Assembly: GCA_037975125.1 (NCBI GenBank)
Contig: CM075857.1
Span: 91,083,199-91,147,198, forward strand
Direction of reading: 5' to 3'
DNA: 64,000 nt
Source of the DNA: Latrodectus hesperus
Lineage: Eukaryota > Arthropoda > Arachnida > Araneae > Theridiidae
Of this stretch, positions 28,831-38,450 are shown piece by piece; position 1 is the first letter of the stretch, and each line of letters opens with the position of its first letter. A program made the position numbers and the translations under genes. The notes under the pieces were generated by a model, which did not search any database, was not told where the DNA came from, and saw only the letters and a list, made by a program, of their open reading frames with translations.

Positions 28831-31152
28831 TCTCTTCGCTACTGTACGAGTTACAACTGATGATTATGCACGATAATGACTGATATTCCTACACTAGACT
28901 GAGCGGTATCTCAATCACGTCATATACTCTTTTGCAAACTTTCTCTCACTCCATTAAAAGAAACGCGAAAACACCAAGAACTTTCTTGTTTACCTTATAT
29001 TATTTCAAAAAATTATTCAGTTACTATGCTACATTTATAGTTTATATTAGAGTTAAATATTTCTTAATGATTATACTATTAAATAAGGGGTACATTATTT
29101 TAAAGTAAATGTTCGTAAGAAAATAACATTTCATATTAACAGTTTCTTATATTTTAATTAAAATAAATAACAGAAGAGCCATTAACTATAAAAAGTGTAG
29201 AGTAATTATTGGGATCCAAGAAATATCAATATTTAAATTTGTAGATATAATGAATATAATCACACAAATCCCGCAATTGATCCGTTTTACACAAAGCAAT
29301 AAGATATGAAATATACTGACGTGCCTTAATTCATTTATACTTAATATAAGAATCGAAGACTGCTTCAAAATATTGTATATAATTTTTAAATTGACTTCAA
29401 AATGTTAAAAATACGTCAAATTTTTAGTTTTAGAATAAACCGTATAAAATTATAAATTATTTTCATTTAAAATTAAATTCCAATTTTGAAACATACTTTC
29501 CACAGGAGACAAGGAAGGTCATTGAAAATATTCCAGAAACAAGGAACTCACCTAAAAGAAAAATAAAAGTACAATTAATTTCAAATGTAAGACACATCCA
29601 ATGAAATAAAAACAGAGAAACACAATTTCAGTTTAAGAAATATTAGGTTAATAAAAATGGAGCTTTGTTTTCATAGGAATAATTGAATTTGTTTATTTAA
29701 GCAACCTTCCTTCTTTATGATTGGGGGAACAGAAGAGAGGAATAGTTTTGGGAATAAAATAAGTAGCGAGAACCTGGACATTTGGTTAATTAAATCTGAG
29801 GCTCGAGATAAGATGAAGACTTGTGTCGTGCTTCATTTGAGAATGATACAGAAACAAATTAATCTTTCCTCATTTATTTTTATGTAAGCTGTGCAAAAGC
29901 CACAAGATCAAACAACAACAAATTTTAAGTAATTAATGTTATCAATTTTATAAAATATTTAATTTATTTTTGATTTTCGGTTTATCAGAAAACATATGAG
30001 ATATTTTTTAAAGACAATCTCTGCAGCAAAACAATGCTTTAATAAGTAAAATAGTGTCTTAATAAAATTTACTACAATCAGAAAATACACAATAAGTAAT
30101 CGACCGCTTTGGCTTTTGACCGATTCATAAATTAGCATATCGTTATATTTTACACTTTGTTTAAATATTAATGGTATTAGCAAGTCATTTTTAAAAATAA
30201 AAAATATTTGTATAATTTTGCTTTGAAATTTTAAACTAATGATAAGAAACATTTTATAGCAATGTACAATGACTTAAATAAAAATGAATAACATTTTATG
30301 CTCAACAAATTTATAGGATATTTCTCAATGGGAAAAAATGTCTGAGATTCTTTATACAAACATTTAAATAGTTTTAGCATATCAACGTTTTCACAAATGT
30401 TTAACTATAATAACAATATTAATTAATTTTTTGTAAATAATTCATAATTATTCACAACCGATTTCATTCATCGAAGAAAAATATTAAAAATTATTGATAT
30501 ACCTAAAAGCTATAACTATCGACAAACAATAAGTTTCAGTAAGCAATCGATTCTAGATTATCTGAATTCCGCGAAGGGAGGTAGCTCCCCTTAATCCAAA
30601 CTTATCAAGGTCATCCAATAAGTTCATGCCGATCAGAAAGCCCAGATGCATGACGCCTTTCGTATTACAATTTGGGAATTAAGCTATCGAAGAATTGTTT
30701 TCAAAAATAATATATATATCCTTTTTCAAATTAGCTGTATTCGTAATAATGCAACTGATGCCATGATATTTTTAAAAAGAAGTAAAAAATAAATTATACT
30801 GCGTTGTGTTAATTTAAGGTAATAATTAACAAAAAATTTCAATCATGATACTTTTTTTTCTTTAGTAATTCACTAAATGTTGAGAATTATCCATCGATCA
30901 TTGACGCATCAGTTGTTCCCGATAAAAAGGCACATCCAAAGACAACTTATGCACTAGATATTCGAAAAACGTAAAAAATTGCCATTTCTTAAAAATAAAA
31001 AAACGTGGGATCAACATCACACCGATTGGGATCTGGGCGACTAAGGGGGGAGAACAAAACAGCGTCATCATGTTTTCAGATCTTTTCCTGTTTTTATACG
31101 CAATGTGGTTTCGAAAATAAAATAAAATAAAAACCGCAGAAGAGACGACTGA
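28831..31152. other. AT-rich stretch without a recognised gene
   Basis: The minus-strand frames at 29186-29368 and 29959-30252 are hydrophobic AT-driven translations without a family motif. A short GC-balanced patch at about 30570-30660 has no recognised identity. Confidence 0.45.
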
Positions 31153-31617
31153 CTACTGTTTTGAGTAGTTCAGTTCCGCTGACAGGTAGTCATTATGAAT
31201 CCAAGAGAAGAGACTACTGGAATGAGCAGCAGGAGAGGAGACCACCCACCTCTGTTGTGGTAGTTGACAAGAACTGCATGATTCTGGGATGAGAGTCCCT
31301 TCATCCAGCAGAAGATCAAGGAAAAGCTGTGCACTGACAACAGGCCTAACAAGTGGCAGCTGTTTTCTCCCCACTGCAGTCCGATAATTAGATCCGAGAA
31401 TAATACATCTTGGAAAAGAATTCCATTCCTCATTTGCATACAACGACCGTTGAAAAAAGCAATTTTTATCAAGCGGGTCACTGAGAATATTTAAATAGAT
31501 CTTTAAAAACAGAAAAGAAAATGGGGTTACATATAATTTCAAAAGTCCTTTTAAAACACTCATCTGAGAGAAAAATAAAGAAAATACATAATTAAAAAAT
31601 TCAATTAAATTACACAT
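31153..31617 (-). other. Unresolved open frames in a GC-richer patch
   Basis: Two overlapping minus-strand frames, 31153-31617 (154 codons) and 31170-31481 (103 codons), cover a patch of balanced composition at about 31140-31470. The longer one contains RSLYANEEWNSFPRCIILG and a run rich in Leu and Ser. I do not recognise either translation. Two frames open over the same patch suggest higher GC or a decayed element rather than a gene. A decayed DNA transposon is possible. Confidence 0.25.
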
Positions 31618-32346
31618 TGTATTGATTTAGTTTACACATCATACTTTCATTATTTTTAAAACAAGAAATATGTGCTATAATACAACTAAATAAAATTGTA
31701 ATGACAGATGAAGATTTGCTTTAAAAAACTAATAGGTAAAAATAAGGCCAAAATTTTTTCATTTATGTCTTATATTTAATATTTCATTTTCAAGTGTATC
31801 AAAATATCTCTCAATCACGATAAAAATAAAGAAAAATAATCTTTTTAGTCATTTATACATCGTAATTTAAAACAATGTTCTCACCGTGGATAAAAAATTC
31901 TTTTAATCGTTATTTAATTTTCTAAAACAATTCTTTTTAAGAAAATTTAAAAAAATGATTCACTACGCATAATTTTTAAATGCTTTGGAGTATTTATTAT
32001 AAACGCATATGTTTGAACGAGTAAATGACAATCGAAAATTTTTCGCAAAAGTAAGCGAATGTCATTTATAGAATGTTTGAGTTTATCGAGCTATATCCAT
32101 AACCTTTCTACAGTTTCAGTGCATACTGTCACTTCAATCAATGAGTCAAGGAAATATGGGGTTGTAACAAGTTTTTAAACCCAATGCTAAAATCGTTTGC
32201 TGTAAACTGTTTTTAACAGTTTACAGCAAACGTGTTCGTTATATTTTGTAAGGTGGTTTTTGGTATTTGAAGACAGATTTGCTTTAAAAAACTGTGTAGC
32301 GAGATCTGTAAAACATACCGTCATCTTTAAGTACAAGGTGAATGAA
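31618..32346. other. AT-rich stretch with one strong hairpin
   Basis: No gene is recognised. It precedes the mariner fossil at 32347 and may include that element's left untranslated part and terminal repeat, which I could not define. Confidence 0.45.
32194..32232. repeat. Perfect 18-bp inverted repeat with 3-nt loop
   Basis: The arms cgtttgctgtaaactgtt (32194-32211) and 32215-32232 are exact reverse complements around ttt. It lies about 115 bp upstream of the start of the mariner fossil. Confidence 0.9.
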
Positions 32347-32383
32347 ATGGAATTATCAAGCTACCAGATTAGAACCATCATTT
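32347..32383 (+). pseudogene. Mariner transposase fossil, first 12 codons (split by Gypsy insertion)
   Basis: From an ATG at 32347 the frame is open for 12 codons (MELSSYQIRTII) and stops abruptly at the edge of the LTR retrotransposon. The frame resumes at 38447 on the other side after the duplicated ATTT. This is the start of the mariner copy whose remainder lies at 38451-39290. The assignment depends on the downstream part, which has clear mariner motifs. Confidence 0.75.
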
Positions 32384-32644
32384 TGTTATCGGTTTCATAC
32401 TATTTGTCAGATGACGAGTGAGTAGCTTAGGAGGGGAAGGAAGAAGTTCTTATAAATTTACAAATAATTAAAGGTTTATTTACAGAATATTTACAGATTA
32501 CTTTAAGGTAGCTCCTTCATAGTGAGCTCCTTCTTACAATCTCTCTTCTCTCTTACTTCTACACACCTCTCAACATGACCTCTTAAACACTGCCATCTAG
32601 TGGCCACTCATTTTATAAGTAATATATACAATTTGTTGCTAACA
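32384..32644 (-). repeat. 3' LTR of the Gypsy element
   Basis: 261 bp, TG...CA ends, identical to 38187-38446 except for one extra base in the CT-rich stretch near 32545. It contains an AATAAA signal on the minus strand (32475-32480). Confidence 0.96.
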
Positions 32645-33177
32645 TTCGGCCAGACTGACATTACAATTGTCCTCAATTTATGTAATAATACTAAATTACT
32701 AATTAATACAACAAATATTAACATTAAAAATTAAATTAAACACAGCAGATTAAATAAAATTATTAACTACATAACTAACATTTTTTCATTCACACAAACA
32801 AATACTGTAATTATAATCATTAATAATACACATCTTCCATTAAAAGTAGAAAATTATTATGTTAGATTACAAAAAAACTATAATAATATATAATACACTT
32901 TTTTCCACAAAAGTAATTCTTGATACAATTCTAATAAAACTACTTACAACAAAAGTTTAATAGAAAATAAATGAACTTAGGAATATTTAATCATTCACAG
33001 AATAAATTTAACAAATTTTCATAATACTTGATGAATACTTCAGTATACAGTAAATGATCTTTAAAGTTATTTATTTTTAGAGTCAATAGTTTATGATAAG
33101 TTCATTGTCTTTTAATTGCAACGTTTTCTTTAAATAAAATTGAAAAGATCTCACCATTTAGGATCCCTCATTCAGCT
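32645..33177. other. 3' untranslated part of the Gypsy element
   Basis: About 530 bp of AT-rich, non-coding DNA between the coding end and the 3' LTR. No env-like frame and no clear polypurine tract were seen. Confidence 0.7.
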
Positions 33178-33345
33178 TTAGTCCTTGCGAGTGGATCTAT
33201 GTGGATTGCGTCTAGGGCTATAGTCCTCATCATCACTATTGGCACTATCGGTATCATCTTCATCCGAATCTGGTTCATTTAGCCATGGTTTTAGTTGACT
33301 AATGTGAGCTGTTGTTGCGTAGAAGTGGCCTTTCTTTTTTCTTCT
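33178..33345 (-). other. Displaced C-terminal tail of Gypsy integrase (-1 frame)
   Basis: In the -1 frame relative to gag-pol, codons run open to a stop at 33178-33180. They read HISQLKPW soon after the start, a motif that normally ends Gypsy integrases, then a strongly acidic Asp/Glu/Ser stretch and an Arg-rich end. The main frame instead runs into a stop at 33291. The shift maps to the run of six A at 33335-33340. A one-base deletion in this copy, a sequencing error in a homopolymer, or a genuine frameshift site could each explain it. Confidence 0.8.
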
Positions 33346-36300
33346 AGCTGAGTCACACGGTAGACATCGTTCGGCAATACCTCGGTAACAATAAGAGGGC
33401 CTCGGTACTTAAATTGTGTCTTCGTAGGTTGGCCTGAAGATTTCGGGGCTCTTTTCATTACGACAATTTCTCCTCGTTCAAACGTCATTGCTCTACATCT
33501 CTTTTTATCATAATACTGCTTCATTTTTTGTTGACTTTCTTCTATTTGTCTTCGAGATTCTTCCTGCACTATAGATGGATCTTGCCAACTCTGAGCTTCT
33601 TCATCAGCTAACTTTCTCAAAATTCCATCGTTGAATCGTGGAGAATAACCATGGAGCAATTCAAATGGTGTCTTGTTCGTTGACTTGTTTACAAAATTGT
33701 TCAAGTTTCTCTCAACTTCATGTATTTTAACATCCCAATCTTTGTGATTCTGATCTTCCATACCAGTTGTTATGGTAGACAATATTGTTCTATTAACTCT
33801 TTCAACCATTCCATTTGCACATGGTCGCTTCGTACAATTGAGTGTATGATGTATACCATTTTCAGTACAATATTGTTGAAATTGATGCGAAGTGAAACAA
33901 GTTCCTCGATCTGTTATTATTTTCTCAGGTAGACCATAAGTATTTACAAACTTTTTCAGAGCCTTCAGCACATGGGATGTTGACGTGCTCTTTACTGGAG
34001 TCAATTGGACAAATCTTGTGAAATTATCTATTATGACCAGAAGTTCTTGATTACCTTTAGAACTCTTAACAAAAGGTCCTAAATGATCCATATGTATAAT
34101 TGAAAAAGGTTTACGACCTGCTTTAATTGGATTTAACAAGCCAGGCTGTTTTCCTGATGGCGTTTTGTTCATTAAACATTCAAAACATTTCGAAATGTGC
34201 CTTCGTACATAACGTTTCATGTAAGGAAACCAATACAATTCTCTTATCTTATTTACAGTTCTGTCAACAGAAAAATGTCCCATAAGATCATGGAATTTAA
34301 TTACTGTACTCTTTCTCATATTCCTTGGAATAACATAGAGAAATTTTCCTTTTCCATTTTCATTTATGCACCTAAATAATCTATTTCTCTTAAAGATATA
34401 ATTTCTTATAAGTTGTTTTTCTTCTTTTGTTCTATCCTGATCTTTTTTTCTGAATATTTCTATTAATTTTCGTATTTCTGGATCAGCCTGCTGTATCATC
34501 AATATTTGCTCATCTTCACTCAAGGTCAAACAAACTTCAAATTTTCTCTCAATAATACTGTGCAAAGTATCTTCTGGCTCTTCAACAGCTGCTCTGCTTA
34601 GTGCATCCACGTGTTTCATTCGTTCACCTGATCTATGCCGGATCTCAAAATCGTATTCTTGCATGAGGTTAAACCATCTTGCCATCTGAGGATTTGATGA
34701 CTTTTTAGCGTTTAAATACACGAGTACTTGACAGTCTGTAACGATTGTGAACTTTATTCCTATCAGAAACTGCCTTAACCTTTCTAATGTCCACACAATT
34801 GACATCAACTCTAATTTACTCGAATGGTACTTTTGTTCAGTTTCTGTAGTTTTCTTGCTAACGCAATAAACCATCCTCCAATTCCCTTTACTATCTCTTT
34901 GAAACAATATTCCGGCCAATCCAACTGAACTTGCATCACAATGTACCTCAGTTTCACTTTGAGGATCATAATGAGCTAGGATCGGTGCTTTAATTAGATT
35001 ACTTTTAAGTTCCTCGAAAGCCTCACTTTGCTCTTTTTCCCAAACAAACTTTGCATCTTTTTTCGTAAGTTCAGACAATGGTGCTGCCTTGAGAGAATAC
35101 TTTGGAACAAATCTTCTAAAGAAACTAGTAAGCCCTAAAAATCTTTGGATGTCGTGCGTATTTTTCGGAATAGGAAATTTTTCAATAGCTGCTACTTTAC
35201 GTGGTCCAGGTTTCAAACCATCTTTACTAAGTATGAAACCGAGAAACTCAGTCTCTAATTTTCCAAATTCACATTTTGGTAATTTTAAAGTTAAATTGGC
35301 TTTTATTAAGCATTCAAATACTTCAGTAAGTTTTTGTATCATTTCGGTCCATGTTTTAGCTGGAATCAATATATCATCTAAGTAGCACAGTACTTTTTTG
35401 TTGAATAATGGGCCCAAAACAAGATTCATGAGTCTTTGGAATTCTGCTGGAGCATTCGCCAATCCAAAGATCATTCGCTCAAATTGACCTGTATCGTCTG
35501 GAGTTATAAAAGCAGTTTTCAATTTTGCTTCTTCAGTCAATGGTAACTGTAAATAACCACTAGCTAAATCTAAAGTAGTATAAAATTGGCTTCCTCCCAG
35601 ACATTCTAAAATGTCATCAATTTTAGGTAATGGAAATTTATCCTTTATTGTTTGAGAGTTTAATTTCCTATAATCTATAACCAATCGCTGTTCCCCTGTC
35701 TTTTTCTTAACTAATAATACAGGACTGGAATAAGGAGATCTTGTATCTGAAACTATTCCATACCTCTTCCATTCGGATACAATTTCTTTTATTTGTTTCC
35801 TCTCTTCAGAATTAGTTTTAAATGGTTTTTGAAAAATGGGCTTACTGCCCTCTATTTCTTTTATGTCCATTTTGCATAAATTCGTGCAGCCTAACTCGTT
35901 TAAGTTTAAAGCAAAACAATCACGATACTTATTTAATAAATTCAAAAGTTCCAATTTTTTATCACTTTCTAAGGATTTGTCAAAATTAATATCTTTCATT
36001 AAAATAGGAGACTTCTCTTTGTTAACTGTTATAACTTCAACTTTTTCATTATTACTTTTAACTTTATTAGATAGTATTAAGCTTTCCTCACTTACTTCCA
36101 TTCCTCTACCTAAGCACTGTCCTTTCCTAATTTTTAAGTTAAATTCTTCTTTATTTATTACTGGTACAACTGTTTCACCGTTAACCACTTCAAGAATAGA
36201 ATCGAAATTCTGTCCTATACTTTTGACTAAAACTGTTGCATTAACTATCGAATTTTCGGTTTCTTCAATTTTCGCTCTAATTAAATTAATTGAATTACTT

Positions 36301-37898
36301 TCGATTTCAGTTTCATTTAATGTTTTCAATTTAACTGTATTTTCCTTTAAATCTACTTGAATTTCTGAAAAAACATCGTCATTTGCGTATTTAAATTTTA
36401 GATTACCCCCAATACACGTAAAAGCAATGTATGGTAAATCTAACCATGTTCTACCTAAAATTAAATCGCATGGTTGGGAATTATCTTCGACAATTAATAA
36501 GGGAATAAATTTTCCAACTACATCATCTACACGAATATTTACTACAGCTTTTCCAAGAGCTTTAGTTACTGGGTTATTTTGATTTCCAAAACCGAATAAA
36601 TTACTGCTATCTGGGGTTATATTCAGATTCATTTTTATTGCAATACTTTCTTTTAAGAGGCAACAGCTGCTTCCTGTATCAATTAATGCAACCATTTTAT
36701 TTCCATAAATATAAGCATCTTTCAAGTAGTTCGTAGGCGCCAACAACGCACTTGAATCCGAATTGTTTTGACTGACAGATAAATTATTCCCCTCGCGCTT
36801 TTGATCTGTTTCAAACCTACACATTCTCTGCGAATGACCTACTTTTTTGCATTTCTTACAGTAATCTGAAGTCTTCGGCGCCGGGCATTCACGAGCTATA
36901 TGACCATAATCATTACAATTAAAACATTTAAATTCCCCTTTTTCATTTCGAATATCCGAGCTAACTAGCTTTTTTCGATTAACACTTTTATTTTCACTAA
37001 ACGGAAATGATTTCTTTTCTACCTGAAATTTACCATTACGAGAATTATAATTCGATGAGTTTCTTAATTTAAAACTGTTAATAGATCGAACATTATCATA
37101 ATTATCCAATTTATCGGCTAACTGGTCTGGAGAATTAATTTTAGGCCATTCATCTACAAAATGCTCCCGAGTTGTTGAATTTACTTGTTTCTTTAATTGT
37201 TCAGTAATAATTAAATTTTTTAAGCTATTAAAATCTGAAATCTCGAGTCCCGTTATCCATTCCTCAAAATAATTTTGTAATTCGAATGAATAATCCTTCC
37301 ATGTACTTTCTGCATTTTTAACATGATTTAAAAATTTTAATCTAAACTTATCAGCACTTAACTTATATCTTTTAAGCAATAAAGATTTTACATATTTATA
37401 ATTATTTGCATTATCTTCGTCTTCACGCGCTATAAGTTGCGTAATTTCATATGGGAGCAGTCCCAATAATTGTGACACCCAATACTCTTCATTCAACCCA
37501 ATTCGTCTTGCCTGCCGTTCAAATAAAACTAAATAAAAATTTATATCCCCATCTTTAATTTTATATTCGTGCATTAACTTTCGAAAATCTATGTGTACGT
37601 TTCTACTTTCATCGTTGCTACTTATATCTGAAATATTTACATTTTGAACTCTATTTTCGATACGCAAACGTTCAAGTTCATGCTCACGGTCAGCCAACGT
37701 TTTGGCGGCTATTTCTGATGCAATTCGATCTTCAGTAATCCTACTTAATAAGCTCTTACTAAACTCTTCATCATACGTCTCTGATTCCGTTATAATACGT
37801 TTTAAATCAATTATTTTAGCATCTTCAGGTACGGAGAGACCTAATTCTGTTGCTAATTCTATTAAATCTACTTTTTTAGCCTTCCCCCAAAATGCCAT
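33291..37898 (-). CDS. Gag-Pol polyprotein of Ty3/Gypsy retrotransposon
   Basis: 1535 codons in one frame, starting at the first ATG downstream of the 5' LTR. It encodes the particle protein and enzymes for reverse transcription and integration. A SAP-like segment lies at about residues 10-38, a gag region at about 100-260, and two CCHC zinc knuckles at 325-338 and 347-360. The aspartic protease has DTG with catalytic D407. Reverse transcriptase spans about 700-880, with D777 in TLDLASGY and YLDD at 839-842. RNase H starts near HCDASS (D988). Integrase has the HHCC finger H1203, H1208, C1238, C1241 and the catalytic triad D1271, D1330, E1366 (35 residues between the last two). No chromodomain is seen. 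Gag and Pol are fused without a frameshift between them. The last dozen residues are off-frame: the expected integrase end lies in the -1 frame after a six-A run at 33335-33340. Confidence 0.96.
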   Translation of the reverse strand: MAFWGKAKKVDLIELATELGLSVPEDAKIIDLKRIITESETYDEEFSKSLLSRITEDRIASEIAAKTLADREHELERLRIENRVQNVNISDISSNDESRNVHIDFRKLMHEYKIKDGDINFYLVLFERQARRIGLNEEYWVSQLLGLLPYEITQLIAREDEDNANNYKYVKSLLLKRYKLSADKFRLKFLNHVKNAESTWKDYSFELQNYFEEWITGLEISDFNSLKNLIITEQLKKQVNSTTREHFVDEWPKINSPDQLADKLDNYDNVRSINSFKLRNSSNYNSRNGKFQVEKKSFPFSENKSVNRKKLVSSDIRNEKGEFKCFNCNDYGHIARECPAPKTSDYCKKCKKVGHSQRMCRFETDQKREGNNLSVSQNNSDSSALLAPTNYLKDAYIYGNKMVALIDTGSSCCLLKESIAIKMNLNITPDSSNLFGFGNQNNPVTKALGKAVVNIRVDDVVGKFIPLLIVEDNSQPCDLILGRTWLDLPYIAFTCIGGNLKFKYANDDVFSEIQVDLKENTVKLKTLNETEIESNSINLIRAKIEETENSIVNATVLVKSIGQNFDSILEVVNGETVVPVINKEEFNLKIRKGQCLGRGMEVSEESLILSNKVKSNNEKVEVITVNKEKSPILMKDINFDKSLESDKKLELLNLLNKYRDCFALNLNELGCTNLCKMDIKEIEGSKPIFQKPFKTNSEERKQIKEIVSEWKRYGIVSDTRSPYSSPVLLVKKKTGEQRLVIDYRKLNSQTIKDKFPLPKIDDILECLGGSQFYTTLDLASGYLQLPLTEEAKLKTAFITPDDTGQFERMIFGLANAPAEFQRLMNLVLGPLFNKKVLCYLDDILIPAKTWTEMIQKLTEVFECLIKANLTLKLPKCEFGKLETEFLGFILSKDGLKPGPRKVAAIEKFPIPKNTHDIQRFLGLTSFFRRFVPKYSLKAAPLSELTKKDAKFVWEKEQSEAFEELKSNLIKAPILAHYDPQSETEVHCDASSVGLAGILFQRDSKGNWRMVYCVSKKTTETEQKYHSSKLELMSIVWTLERLRQFLIGIKFTIVTDCQVLVYLNAKKSSNPQMARWFNLMQEYDFEIRHRSGERMKHVDALSRAAVEEPEDTLHSIIERKFEVCLTLSEDEQILMIQQADPEIRKLIEIFRKKDQDRTKEEKQLIRNYIFKRNRLFRCINENGKGKFLYVIPRNMRKSTVIKFHDLMGHFSVDRTVNKIRELYWFPYMKRYVRRHISKCFECLMNKTPSGKQPGLLNPIKAGRKPFSIIHMDHLGPFVKSSKGNQELLVIIDNFTRFVQLTPVKSTSTSHVLKALKKFVNTYGLPEKIITDRGTCFTSHQFQQYCTENGIHHTLNCTKRPCANGMVERVNRTILSTITTGMEDQNHKDWDVKIHEVERNLNNFVNKSTNKTPFELLHGYSPRFNDGILRKLADEEAQSWQDPSIVQEESRRQIEESQQKMKQYYDKKRCRAMTFERGEIVVMKRAPKSSGQPTKTQFKYRGPLIVTEVLPNDVYRVTQLEEKRKATSTQQQLTLVN

Positions 37899-38186
37899 AC
37901 TTTACAAATTATAATACTTAATTACTTTATACATAAAAATACTTTATCAATAACGAAATTACTTTTACTTCATCCAAAACGAAAATAATTGTTTCTTTAA
38001 AAACGAAATTACTTTTTGCAAACGAAATTAAGAAAATACTTTATACTTATACTCAAAATTCTTAAATATCGTTTACTACTTCATAAATACGTTACTTAAT
38101 ACGTTAATATACATTTCGAAACGAAACAATTAAAATTCGCCTACCTCAATTCCGAAAGCGTCGCGAGTTATATCCCTCTTCTGATT

Positions 38187-38446
38187 TGTTATCGGTTTCA
38201 TACTATTTGTCAGATGACGAGTGAGTAGCTTAGGAGGGGAAGGAAGAAGTTCTTATAAATTTACAAATAATTAAAGGTTTATTTACAGAATATTTACAGA
38301 TTACTTTAAGGTAGCTCCTTCATAGTGAGCTCCTTCTTACAATCTCTCTCTCTCTTACTTCTACACACCTCTCAACATGACCTCTTAAACACTGCCATCT
38401 AGTGGCCACTCATTTTATAAGTAATATATACAATTTGTTGCTAACA
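38187..38446 (-). repeat. 5' LTR of the Gypsy element (promoter side)
   Basis: 260 bp. On the minus strand a TATAAAA box lies at 38419-38413 and an AATAAA signal at 38283-38278, fitting the promoter and polyadenylation roles of an LTR. It lies 288 bp upstream of the gag-pol start codon at 37898. Confidence 0.95.
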
Positions 38447-38450
38447 ATTT

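Larger units (their letters stand above)
32384..38446 (-). mobile_element. Ty3/Gypsy LTR retrotransposon, near-intact, young
   Basis: A 6063-bp element flanked by ATTT (32380-32383 and 38447-38450), a 4-bp target duplication. It has LTRs of 261 and 260 bp that start TG and end CA, and one long gag-pol frame on the minus strand in the domain order typical of Metaviridae (protease, RT, RNase H, integrase). The LTRs differ by one 1-bp indel in a CT-rich run, so insertion was recent. No third env-like frame is present. The tRNA primer site is not obvious: the sequence just inside the 5' LTR does not begin with the usual TGG. No strong polypurine tract is seen beside the 3' LTR. It interrupts an older mariner fossil. 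Confidence 0.96.

Noticed and set aside
31705..32296. 19-bp direct repeat agatttgctttaaaaaact at 31712 and 32276
   Set aside because: A short AT-rich match without extended homology on either side; may be chance.
32645..33177. An env gene that would make the Gypsy element an errantivirus
   Set aside because: The region is only about 530 bp, AT-rich and without an open frame of useful length.
35836..36360. 174-codon plus-strand open frame
   Set aside because: It lies antisense within the Gypsy gag-pol gene, whose domain motifs are clear on the other strand.
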